DNA of 64,000 nt from Chrysopilus asiliformis. Its lineage: Eukaryota > Arthropoda > Insecta > Diptera > Rhagionidae. This document shows, piece by piece, positions 45,448-56,059 of this stretch (its first letter is position 1; every line of letters begins with the position of its first letter). The position numbers were made by a program, and so were the translations under genes. Below the pieces are notes generated by a model. That model searched no databases and was not told where the DNA came from. It saw only the letters and a list, made by a program, of their open reading frames with translations. The DNA is taken from contig OZ035961.1 of assembly GCA_964034945.1 (NCBI GenBank), positions 66,562,031 to 66,626,030 of the forward strand, given 5' to 3'.

Positions 45448-46264
45448 GATACCTAAAAACCATAGTTTAGAGATATATAGTTAGGAAACGCGAGAGAAAT
45501 TTTTTCTTGAAGAAGAGTACGTTGTCGTCTGTTTCATTTGCTTTGTAAAGACACTAATTGCTTTTGTGTGAGAAATGCAAAACTCTCGGGATATTTCGTA
45601 TTGTCGGCAGAACATTCCGTAAAATGTTCCTTGCCAAGCATTTTTTCTGTTTAAGCAACGTAACAAGTGAAATAAAAGTGTTTTTTTTTTTGCTAAAAAA
45701 TCCTATCGCCATTGCCAGTTGAAGAAATTGTGAAAGGCCGCTGTCGGCCCTTGTGTATGTGTTGGTCCAATATTTTGGTTTGTTTTGTGCGAGTATTACA
45801 AAATGATTTTTTTCAACAAGTCCATTTGAGCTAAATGATAAAAAGAGAGAAATGATGCTGTCGACTACGGAATGATGCTGTCGACTACTTCTTTCTACAG
45901 GCGGCAAACGGAAAACCACGTTTGTGTCTTATCTTTAGTAAGTCTCTAATCTTTGCCTAAACTTCACTGACAGTAGTTGTGACTCACCCTGTACATTGAT
46001 GTTTCAAGCGGTTGCGGCGGCCTAGTGGCCACTCTTCCATTCTTATAAGTAAATCGGGCGATCTGCGATGCGGATAAACATGCATGAAAGAGCAAGTTCT
46101 TATATTTAAAATGGCCTATAAAACAATTTTTTATTGCAAAAATATTTATACACAAAAATATTAAAGTGCAAGGTCTTGTGAGCCTTCGAATGAGAAGTCC
46201 ATAGTGCAAATTCAATTTAACCGATAAAACAATTGTTTTTTTCCATAACGGATTGTTATCCGCA
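45448..46264. other. No recognised gene; 20-bp tandem duplication
   Basis: The motif AATGATGCTGTCGACTAC is repeated at 45851-45868 and 45871-45888. No coding sequence is supported. Confidence 0.5.
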
Positions 46265-47000
46265 TTACTTTATAATAGAGCTAGAGCCATGAAATTTTAC
46301 AGGCATGGAATGGGACGATCCCGTCAATGGAAATTCGTTAATCGGAAGTAACCACAGTGGCGGCTTTTTAAAAATTTCAATTTCGTTTTTCGCAACTTTC
46401 TCCGAAAGTACGCGTTCTTTATACTCTACATGATATATTATATAGAAATATATTAGATTTAGTATACCGTTTGTAACGCATCGAATCAATCAAAACAAAT
46501 TACACCAAGGTGTTAGGGATGACAAAAGAGTTTGATTTCCGCAAGTCCGTCTGTATGTCCGTCTGCCCGTCCGTTTGTCCATCCGTTTGTGCGCCTGTCC
46601 GCCCGTGAACACCATAACTTTCGAAAGGGTTGAGCTAGAGACTTGCAATTTTGTATAGTTATATTTCTCGTAAACGGCCAAGCCTTCCCCATACAAACGA
46701 AAAAGTTTTTTTTTGCAAATTTCTCGAAAACTGTGAGTCATATACTGTATTTCGCTAGTTCAATAAATAAGTCGAATTTACGAGAACAGCGGCTCCCACA
46801 ATTTTGTCTTCCACCGTTATCCGCTATCTTTTACCGTTATTAAAACTTAAAAAATAGATTTTTACGAATTGCTTGCAAACTAATGGTTTCTCGGATAATG
46901 GTTAATTGAAGAATTAAAGATATTAAAATTCTCTTAAAGCCTTTCAATGTAAATTGACTTATTTTACCCTTATCGAGATATTTCAGATTTTGTAAAAAAA
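46265..47000 (-). repeat. Dispersed repeats: satellite-flank type and a CxGT-core copy
   Basis: 46265-46400 and 46790-47000 match, inverted, the 17840-18450 repeat. Between them 46455-46745 is a plus-strand CxGT-core copy whose tetramer core spans about 46545-46605. No 8-bp satellite is attached here. Confidence 0.6.
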
Positions 47001-48221
47001 TCATATTTTTACAGAAGCTAATATTTTATTTGTCGGTTTGCGCAGGAAAATAGATTTTGTATAAGAAAGTCATGCGTTGTTCAAATCAGATATTTTTTTT
47101 ATTACAAGTTCACGATGAGAAAATGATATTCCTTCCGTCTTTGATTAAATTTTCGTAGTTTTGGATAAACTGTTTCTTAAAAATTAGATTATTATGTTTA
47201 CAGTTTTATCCGATTTAAAGGACTTCTAATAATTTGGCAAAAGTAATGATAATTTAGCGTTCTCGACGCTATATTTCTTTTAACAACAATTTTACAAATC
47301 TGTAGATTTGTAATATTTTAATTATTGAAATAGCACATTTGGCCACATGACAACATGGTCCATTTATTTTCCAATGCTTCGGATATAATGATTATTTCAT
47401 CCAATGATAAATGTTTCTTTTTTATTTTTAACTACTACTTTCGGTTATCGTATGACAAGTACCTAATATTTTGATCACAATTCACTTTGCATCGATTAGT
47501 TTTTATACATTTACATATTTATTATCTAAGTGTATAAATTATGTATATAAACATTTGTAATAAAATGAACAAAAATTAATGGAAACAACATTTGTGAAAA
47601 ATATTTCTACTTTTTGGTTTTTGTTTTAAATTCTTTTGTATGTTTTTACTATTATCATTTGTAAGTCTATAATATTTTATAATCTCTTAGCTTAGTAATA
47701 TGTAAATTTTTCGAAATGATTTATATTTTGTTACCAATTAAAATATTTAAAATTCTTAACTAAACAGTTTAATTTTTGTAATAGTAAGTTAAAAATTTCA
47801 TGACAAAATGGTAATTTTGTATATAAAAAAATTGTGAGCTTCATTAACGCGTTCGGTACATGTTTTTTTCTATGGGGGTTAAAAATACTCTCTATACAAA
47901 TTACTGATGTTTAAGCTATCAGTATTAGTATTCATTTAAAAAAAAAAATAATTTTTTACAAATACGTTCACTGTAGTCCAGCTTTTTACTCAAAAAATCA
48001 AAATTGGGTCACAAATGCACTTAAAGGTGCACTGAATGAGAATATAGTGTTTGAAAATAAATAAATATAAGTCAATTCAAATTTTTTAGCAACTTTTAAC
48101 TGCGTTGCCATATGACATCAAAATACCGAATGGGTTAATGTTTCTAACATCCTTCGTTTGGCAGAATAATCTCAATATGATAATCTTGAATAAGGAACTA
48201 CGAATAATGAAGAATTTACGC
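47001..48221. other. No recognised gene
   Basis: 1.2 kb of A/T-rich DNA. No conserved frame, RNA gene or clear repeat boundary. Confidence 0.45.
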
Positions 48222-48640
48222 TTTTTATACCAGTATGGTGAAACCAAAGGGTATATTATGCCTTGCCGTTTGTAAAAAGATCCGGTCATCACACATACAA
48301 ATGAATTACACCAGTGTGTTTACCCAAGTAACAAAAATGGTCATAAAGTGGTTGTTTTAACCATGCAGTCAAGAAACTAAAGTCGGGACGACCACTTTAT
48401 TACCTTTTGTGCTCCTTGGGTAGAATGATAACAAAAATGAATTTTGCATGTCCGTCCGTCCGTGTATAATTACCAATCAAAATTCAATTTTTCTATAATT
48501 AACATGCAAAATTCAATTTTTTTTGTCATTCTAAACACACTGGTGTAATTCATTTTTGTGTATGATGACGGGATCTAGGCGTTACAAACGGTAGGGCAAA
48601 TTTAATATACACTTTAGTTTCACCATAGAGGTATAAAAAA
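48222..48640. repeat. Foldback of the CxGT-core repeat
   Basis: Two copies of the repeat's end face each other. GCTTTTTATACC and GGTATAAAAA mark the outside; AATTACACCAGTGTGTTTA and its complement lie within each arm. The centre is near 48470. A 98-bp MITE interrupts the left arm. Confidence 0.75.
48323..48420. mobile_element. 98-bp MITE, second copy, TA duplication
   Basis: Starts CCCAAGTAACAAAAATGG, ends GTGCTCCTTGGG; TA at 48321-48322 and 48421-48422. The uninterrupted sequence TGTGTTTAGAATGA is present in the other arm of the same foldback (48528-48541, inverted) and at 11030, proving the empty site. Confidence 0.9.
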
Positions 48641-48769
48641 TCGCTAAATTTGGGCCAACGATTTTTGTATTTAATTTAATGAAAAGTATTTATACCAAAT
48701 GAGCATTTTTTTGCCAGAGAGAGCAGCGGAGTAACTTCGCTTCTTGTTTATTATCTCTTTTATTTATTA

Positions 48770-49500
48770 CTAGCTTGCAAGAACCCGGGGTTGCCCGGGT
48801 AGTAATAAATTTTTGAATATGAAAAAATCCTTTTTTTTCAAAAGTATTTTGATGTATAGAAAAATTATGCAGTAATTATATTTCAAATAATTTTTTGTTC
48901 ATATTTGTTTTTGGTTTGACGCACTGTTTTCAAGAGAATTGCAAATATTTTTCCATCTGCTTGGGGAAAGGGAATAGCGCGAATTCCCTTATCGCCAGAC
49001 ACTTAAGATTTTTGCATTTATGTTGTAATATATGTTGAACATACATAAAATAGTTTCAGAGATAGCTGAGGAGGGGATTGGTCGAAAATTTACCTTGACA
49101 GATACCCTATCCAACACTAAAAATCGCATAAAAATCCGTTCTGTAGTTTAGGAGATAGCAGGAGAGGGGGCTCGCACCATGTAGAGCGGAGTAGTTTGAG
49201 GGGATGAAAATTTTTTTTATGATTGACCGGCCCAACACTGAAAACCGTATTCAAATCCCTTCAGTGGTTCAGAAGATAACAGGCGAGGGGGTGAAAGGGG
49301 AGCCGATACCGCTACCACACCTAACTATAAACCGTGGGCATGATACATCATCTATGTTGGTGCAGCAGTTCTTGAGTTTATACGTTACTCCATCTCACAA
49401 ATCAAAAAAATTTATAACTCTATCTCACAAATCAAAAAATAAACGCTCTCGCACCCCAATAAGTTTGTTCTTGCACTCCAGATTGAGTACCTCCACACTA
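48770..49500 (-). mobile_element. Non-autonomous Helitron-like element, copy 2
   Basis: Copy of 10019-10745. On the minus strand it ends ACCCGGGCAACCCCGGGTT, then about 8 bases, then CTAG followed by T. The hairpin has changed by compensatory or single-base drift compared with copy 1. The frame at 49204-49527 is not conserved in copy 1 and is not regarded as a gene. Confidence 0.55.
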
Positions 49501-49529
49501 TATGAGAATCATATTGAAGTATATTAGAT

Positions 49530-50000
49530 TTAGTTGTAACGTATCAAACCAATCGCTGGACACAAAAATGAACTACACCAAGGTGTTTTGGGATGACAAA
49601 AGATTTTGATTTTGGCATGTCTGACCATCTGTCTGCCCGCCTGTCTCTCTGTGCTAAGTTCTTGCACTGGCAAAATCGGACCATTCCCTTCTCCATATAA
49701 ATGAAACTTTTTTCGCAATTTTCTCGAAAACGGTGAATCGCATTGAAAAATTTATAAAGCTAAAATGTCTTTTGAATATTATTTTACAGAACTTATCTAT
49801 ACATCAAAATTCAGTTAGACTACCTCTTTCCCCTCCCCGATACAAATTGAATACTTTTTCCTTATTTTCTCTAAAATGGTGCATTGTATCGAAAAGTTTG
49901 TAAAGACGAAACGTGTTTAGAATATGATTTTATACAACTTATCTATCCAGTTGGACCAATCCTACCTCCCTCTCCCATACAAATAGATTTTTTTAAATAA
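49530..50000 (+). repeat. CxGT-core dispersed repeat
   Basis: Core near 49618-49655 (CTGTCTGCCCGCCTGTC), then the TTTTCTCGAAAACGGTGAATC block and two later TCTATACATCAAAATTCAGT-like blocks. Directly follows the Helitron-like copy, as it does at 10750, so the two may travel together. Confidence 0.6.
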
Positions 50001-50895
50001 ACGAATTGGTCGGTGACAAAATACATTATTTAAATTCGTTCTCTATAAAATGAATAATTTAAATTATCAAATTGCACAAAAGCAGTGGATGAATAAAGGA
50101 AATTTGTGTTGATGCAAGTCCAGATTCGATGTGCCGCTAACCTCACTTTTGGAAATCACAATGTTCTGGAAAAAAGCACAAAATTCAACACCAATCCATT
50201 TAATTTAATTTGGTCACTGAGTAAATACCTTGATTCACTTCGTTGATCACAAAATAAAATAGTTTCGACGATTTAAAAGTGGGAAAAACAGCGATAATTG
50301 GCGCACAATATCGATAAACAAACGCTTCGCATCGATCATCAATGAGGAAAGAGCGAATATATTTCTCAGCTGCCAAACGTGAGTCTGCGAGCGTAACGCC
50401 ATCTGTTGACGATAACATTATCGTGTAAGACAAAATTATCCGTTTTTCAGTTCCAAATACAATATTTTCTCCTTCCATACTAAAATCCCATACAAAATAC
50501 AAATTTCATTTTTTCCGATATTCTCGCTTTTCCTCAAAATGTTTCCCAACAAAACGAAAAAAGTATCGGAATCTATGATTTGGAATTACTGAAAGTGCAA
50601 GTCAGAAAACCGATGCCACCAGCAAGCCCTGAAAGTATGCAATTTGGGTTTTTCAAGATTTTCCGACTTTTCCGGTGGAAATATCCAATTTTCGGCTCCG
50701 TGGTGTTTTTACCTGGTTTAATACGAATCCAACAAAGAAATCCCCATGCAAATCGGATTATATTCAGCCGAGTTATGGATAATCGCACCGAATACGATTC
50801 ATTTTTATATATATAGATTAGTGTAGGTTTATTGGATGTTTTTATGTTTACCTGTGAAATATTCATTTCAAGCTGGAAATATTTTTTTTATGTGC
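50001..50895. other. No recognised gene
   Basis: The longest frames (minus 50200-50502, plus 50580-50816) match no family I know and have no splice or start context worth noting. Confidence 0.4.
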
Positions 50896-51661
50896 ACTGT
50901 AGAAAATGAATTTGAATTTAAACCGAAAAATGGGGTAAAAACGGGGTAAATTTGCAAAAACGTCGTAAAATTTCGAAAAAAAATCAGAATTTAGCTCGCA
51001 CACCATTTAAGTTGTAAAATCACCCAAAAAACATTAATCTTACACTAGAAATAGGGTAATTTTAAACCTTGCGTAAAATTTCGACCAATATTTGTATTTT
51101 TACTCTCATTTTGGTGTAAAAACACGCTCGCAGGGTATTTTTGCATTATTGTACGGACCATTTAACCTTAACCTTATAATTCGCATAAGGTTTGTGGCAT
51201 CGAAGTATAAATACTCGAATTGAGTTTTACTCTACCAAAATCCTGTGTGGCGCCTGCCACATGGCAGACATGCCCGGGAAATTTGGATGTGAAAACATCC
51301 GCAAAAATAATATATTATTAGTATAAGCCGAGAAATTCTAATACCATTTTCGGTGTAATTTTAAACAAAAAATTTCGTAAAATTACACCTTTAAGACGCG
51401 GTTTTGCTACCAAATAGGAGGAAAATTACAACAAAAATGTGGTAATTTTAAACATCCATGTCGTAAAATTACACCCGTATTGTACTTTTACTTCTTATTT
51501 AGCTTAAAGTTCCCCCGTAAAAGGGGCTTTTGTACGCCACAAAATGAGTAAAAATGCATAGCTTTTAAGCCATTACGACTCGGTGTAATTTTACCCCTAT
51601 TATCGTAGGAAAATGGTTTCCTACGATAATAGGGGTAAAATTACAATAAAATTTTCTAGAG
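50896..51661. repeat. Element with CACT.TAGAAAAT inverted ends
   Basis: The left end CACTGTAGAAAATGAATTTG and the right end, inverse of CACTCTAGAAAATTTTATTG, are similar. No target duplication is certain. Inside are many GGTAAAATTACA and TGTAATTTTACC motifs and a perfect 62-bp palindrome. Confidence 0.5.
51584..51645. repeat. Perfect 29-bp-arm palindrome
   Basis: Arms start TGTAATTTTACCCCTATTAT and close on a 4-base loop ATGG. All 29 bases pair. Confidence 0.9.
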
Positions 51662-51734
51662 TGTGTTACAAAACAAAATTACACAGATTTGATAATTTTT
51701 AGGCCATAAAGTTCAAACGAACATGATAGTTATA

Positions 51735-51994
51735 CCACAGAGCTTCTATAGAACAGAGGTTAAAATTGACACTGAGCGACAAAAATATGGCGTGAAATAC
51801 GGGACTTTATCATTAGCACAAGCACAAATAATATACAGATGAACAGAGCTCAAAGAAAACCATGTTATATGAAACCAAATCAAGCCAGCTTTTAAAAGCC
51901 GACAAACTTTTTCCTAATGATAAAATCCTATATTTCACGCCATATTTTTGTCGCTCAGTGTGATTTTAACCTCTGTTCTATAGAAGCTCTGTGG
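51735..51994. mobile_element. 260-bp MITE with long TIRs and TTATA duplication
   Basis: Inverted ends of about 80 bp start CCACAGAGCTTCTATAGAAC and carry a few mismatches. TTATA flanks both sides (51730-51734 and 51995-51999). A 5-bp duplication is unusual for common insect MITEs. Non-coding. Confidence 0.8.
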
Positions 51995-51999
51995 TTATA

Positions 52000-52754
52000 C
52001 CTCGAAAAAAAAAACATACTCCCCTTGTAATACAATATTTTGCAAAAAACTGATTTTTGAAAAAAAAAATCTGTGAAATAGCTCAAAATAATTTCTAGAA
52101 TCAGATATATTCCTTTTAATGGTTTTTTTAAAATTCAAACAAAAATTTCACATTTGTTCCCATATTTCATAATATTTTCAAGGGGCACTGTATTTTTTGG
52201 AAGCACAACATCAAAATTCAAGTATGACCGAATTTCAATTATTTCTGTTCTTATATTTGCATTTGCATTATTATTAAGACATAATATTCAAGTCGATCTC
52301 CACTACATATATATGTTCACATTCTATATTAGTTATACTTAATAAGTATTTGTAAACGGCAAAACATTTCTAAAAAAAACTAATCAGTTTATTATGATTA
52401 CTTAATTGTATTAGTAAAAGACAACCGCATACGTCTTCCTGGAGATGCATTTTTCAGGTTGCCTAAGAAGTTTTAGAGGCGTACAAATACTGTGTGCTTT
52501 TTCATTACTCATTTTAGTGGAATACAAGTATCTGAAATGTATCTAATAGGTTCCTGTCTTAGGCAAATGTCACTTGCTAGAGTCATTTCTAGTAACCGAT
52601 ACGGGCCGAGTATTATAAATGCTAGTTGGGTTATTTTTTCCCAAATTTTCCGGAAAAAAAATCTTATCTGGAAGTTTTTGGAGTCGCTGAATCCGATTCT
52701 GAAGTCAAAAAGTCCGTAAAGGTATTTGAATGGCAAGGTTATATGTTTGAAGAC
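52000..52754. other. No recognised gene
   Basis: A/T-rich; opposed frames at 52492-52736 are shadows of each other without family match. Confidence 0.45.
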
Positions 52755-52757
52755 TAA

Positions 52758-53141
52758 TGCTACATTTACACGAATGACAAATTTGTCATTTTTTTCTTGT
52801 CATTATGTTAATTCCCGTGTAAATGGCATAATTTTTGTAATTTTTTCTGTCAGAAAATGTCAATCTCTCATAAAAGAATGAACTTGTCCATTCTTTTATG
52901 CCAGATTGTCATTCGTGCAAACGCAATATTAGTTATGACAACTTTAGTATTCAACTTTTGTCATAACTAATATTGCGTTTGTACGAATGACAATCTGGCA
53001 TAAAAGAATGGACAAGTTCATTCTTTTATGAGAGATTGACATTTTCTGACAGAAAAAATTACAAAAATTATGCCATTTACACGGGAATTAACATAATGAC
53101 AAGAAAAAAATGACAAATTTGTCATTCGTGTAAATGTAGCA
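52758..53141. mobile_element. 384-bp foldback MITE, copy 2, TAA target duplication
   Basis: Reverse complement of 4600-4983 with hardly any difference; diagnostic bases in the arms and the spacer show the whole element is inverted. TAA at 52755-52757 and 53142-53144. Confidence 0.9.
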
Positions 53142-53257
53142 TAAAAAGTATAAAATAAATATTTTATGAACCATCTTCTATACTTCCAAAATGCTCTAAA
53201 AAGTACAATACAAGTTTTCTCAGTAATCTTTAAGGGTTTAAGAGAAATGTATTTTAA

Positions 53258-53860
53258 AGGTACGTTTTCGTTGGGCGCAGTTGACGGCGGCCGTCGACGG
53301 TGGGTGTCGACGGCAGCTGTTGGACGGCGCCGTTAACTGTTTTGGTTGCAGCCGTTGAACAGGTGTTTAAAGTCAAATCTAAGTGCGCAAGTAAATTTAA
53401 AATAAAAATGGATTTGGTGAAAATTCTTTTAACTGAAGCGGAGGAAGAAGAAGAATTTCTTAGATTAATACTATTAAAGTATTTTTGAATCTCGCGAAGA
53501 AGAAGGATGCTTTAATCTGCTAATAAATGGCCATTTAAACAATTCTGATGAAAAAGTTGCTATTGTTTTGCAGAAATAAAGAATATATTCACTCACAATA
53601 TACGAATTATCTTAAATGTGGAAATTTCACTTGTGAAAAAATCGAATGGACAGCTTCGATAACGCCGCTAGACTGGTTCAAAAGCAGTCGAACGGCAACA
53701 GCTAGCTGTCAACAGCCGCTGACGAGCTGTCGGACAGCGTGAACGAAACCGCCAACATGCCACAAGAGCAGTCTGCCACAAGAGCAGTCATTTTCAACGG
53801 CGGCTGTCAACAGTTAGCTGTCAGCGGCCGCCGTCGGTAGCTGCCAACGAAACCGTACCT
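53258..53860 (+). mobile_element. PIF/Harbinger-like derivative, TAA duplication
   Basis: 603 bp. Ends AGGTACGTTTTCGTTGG and inverse of AGGTACGGTTTCGTTGG. TAA at 53255-53257 and 53861-53863. Subterminal regions are G/C-rich with repeated CGACGG, GCAGCTG and CGGCCG motifs. A frame from 53408 starts MDLVKILLTEAEEEEEF, an acidic N-terminus like those of Harbinger transposases, but stops after 26 residues. Confidence 0.7.
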
Positions 53861-54008
53861 TAAAATAGCAAAAGGTATGCGCCGTAGGCGAAGGTCTTTT
53901 TTCACTCTTCAGCAGAGAATTCTTCTGTTGACTGCACCAGTTCGTTTATGGGAACTGTCGATCGTCCGTAGAGCATTCTTCTGATTACGGCACCAGTTCG
54001 TTCATCAG

Positions 54009-55158
54009 GGGTGCGTTCCTTTATTCCGGAGTAAAATAAAGGTTGGGTTTGTCAAAGTTAGAACAGGGGTGCGTTCCTTTATTAACCGTGGTTAACCGTG
54101 GTTAACCGCGGTAAAGAGAAATGCGTTCTTAAATGCCTACGGTTAACGCTCAGTAAACTTTACTGCCGTTCCTAAATGCCAAAGTTAAGCTATCAAAGTT
54201 ACTTTTCTCAACTCTGCTCGAGAGCTGAGTTGGAGAAAGTTAACTTTAATTGTAATTAAAGAACGCGATAAAGTTAACCGAGACAGTTACAACTGTCAAT
54301 CAACTGTCAATTCGTCTCATAGTTTCCAATGAGTTTTGTGCAGAATAATGGAGGATTTTATTGTGGTCCTTGTAAATTAAAAATACGACATGCTTTGATC
54401 ATTTGTTGGTCCGACATATTTTTAATGTATTGTTGCGCACATCACTGCTGTCAAAGTTAACCAAATCGCGTTCTTTTAATCAGAGTTAACGTCGGTAAAA
54501 TTTCAACTTTGGCAATCAGCTGTTCTAACTTTGACAAACCCAACCTTTACTTTACTCGGGAATAAAGGAACGCACCCCAGCTGATTGCCAAAGTTGAAAA
54601 TAACGTAAACTGTACTCTGCCATTTCGGAACGTGATTTGGTTAACTTTGACAGTTATTGGAATCCTGACTAAATCACCTAAAATTATCATACTTTTAATA
54701 ATACTTTCCTGCTAAATGCAATTAATAAAATACCTTGGGAATTGTTCGCCATTATGGTATTGTCTTTAATATCATAATTCCCTCCAACCAAAATAATTTC
54801 AAAGGTGTCCGTTGCCATCACGCACAAATTTATTCATTTTGTTTCTCAATTTTAATAATTTACTTGTTCTTGTCGAACTTGATCATTAAATCCCTCACAA
54901 TGAAAACAACGACTTAACCTCAAATAAGTTTTCAGTACTGTCAAAGTTAATCAAATCGCGTTCCAAAATGCCCGAGTAAAGTTTACTTTTCTCAACTCTA
55001 CTATTGAGCAAAGTTGAAAAAGTTAACTTTGACAGCTCGACTGTGGTGTTTTGGAACGCGAGTATAGTTTACTTTGCGTTAACCGTATGTGTTTTAGAAC
55101 GACTTTCAGTTAACCGTGGTCGACCGCGGTTAACCGTGGTTAGTAATGGAACGCTGCC
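54009..55158. mobile_element. Outer element of a self-nested pair, CAG target duplication
   Basis: Left end GGGTGCGTTCCTTTATTCC, right end inverse of GGCAGCGTTCCATTACTAAC. CAG lies at 54006-54008 and 55159-55161. Its two ends differ: one is rich in GTCAAAGTTA motifs, the other in TTAACCGTGG repeats. A second copy sits inside at 54067-54577. No transposase is encoded. Three-bp duplication and GGGNGCGTTC ends suggest PIF/Harbinger. Confidence 0.72.
54067..54577. mobile_element. Inner copy of the same family, opposite orientation
   Basis: 511 bp. It starts GGGTGCGTTCCTTTATTAAC (the TTAACCGTGG end) and finishes with the GTTAGAACAGCTGATTGCC-type end, i.e. reversed relative to the outer element. 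CAG at 54064-54066 and 54578-54580 is the duplication. Its own intact GAACAGCTGATTGCC shows the empty site in the outer copy. Confidence 0.8.
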
Positions 55159-55161
55159 CAG

Positions 55162-56059
55162 AGTCATCATGGAAAGTCAAAGGAAAAGTCATCGAGAGGC
55201 TCCTCGATTCGCACTAACACCAATAAAGATCGCTTTATATACATTGAGGTAAATAAGTGACTTTGGGTTACATGCAATTGTTTTACTGAAAAGTTCAGCA
55301 TTGGGGTCATTAGGAATTCATCGATGACTTCGTGATGACTTTCTTAGCAGGGCTGATGACACGGTGCCAAAATTTTATTAGGGTTATATGATTCTAACTG
55401 GAATTTTTGAGAAATTCGGCATTTCAAATCTTATCACATTGAGAATTTTACGATTTCAAATATTTTCAAAGTTTTTTTCTAAACAATTTTATAAAGAATC
55501 AAAATCGGATATATAAAATACAAATTCAAATTATTTCTCATATTTGACTAGAACGAACGAATCACCCTGTATTGAAAGCTGGCCTAACACTCTTCTTTCA
55601 AAATCTAAAAGAATCTTTGAGAAAACTTACTCCGTTCATTAGATATGGATTTTTGATAGCGCATCATAGTGGATCAGTTTTTTAGAGTGCATTGTATCTT
55701 TATTGTAAACGCCTGTTTTGTTTGCGTGGCAGAATGAAGAAACAGTAATCTGATTTGCTAATTCATGAACTAAAGCTTGCTTTTAATTCATGAACTAAAG
55801 CTTGAAACGGCTTTGTTCAGAATTTCAAGTTGCTAGTTGGATTTGCTAGTGACTTTTCTGCAATTTTTCGTCATTCTAAATACACGTTTTTAATCTGACG
55901 ATTGGTTTTATGCGTCAATAATACGAAATCTAGGTCGAAAATTTGCTTTCATTGGTAACAAATTATAAATGATTAAATATGTTATTCACGTAAATACAAT
56001 ATTTTACGATGCATTATTCTATTACTTAATAATCTATCTAATCTATAAACAACGGAAAT
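55162..56059. other. No recognised gene; downstream flank of the Ras-like gene
   Basis: Nothing coding is supported. The minus-strand 3' UTR of the Ras-like gene should begin here; an AATAAA overlaps the stop codon region (near 56057-56063). Confidence 0.45.

Noticed and set aside
49204..49527. 107-residue frame in the second Helitron-like copy
   Set aside because: The first copy at 10455 has stops in the same frame; no Rep or helicase motif.
50200..50502. 100-residue minus-strand frame
   Set aside because: No family pattern, no splice or start context; probably chance.
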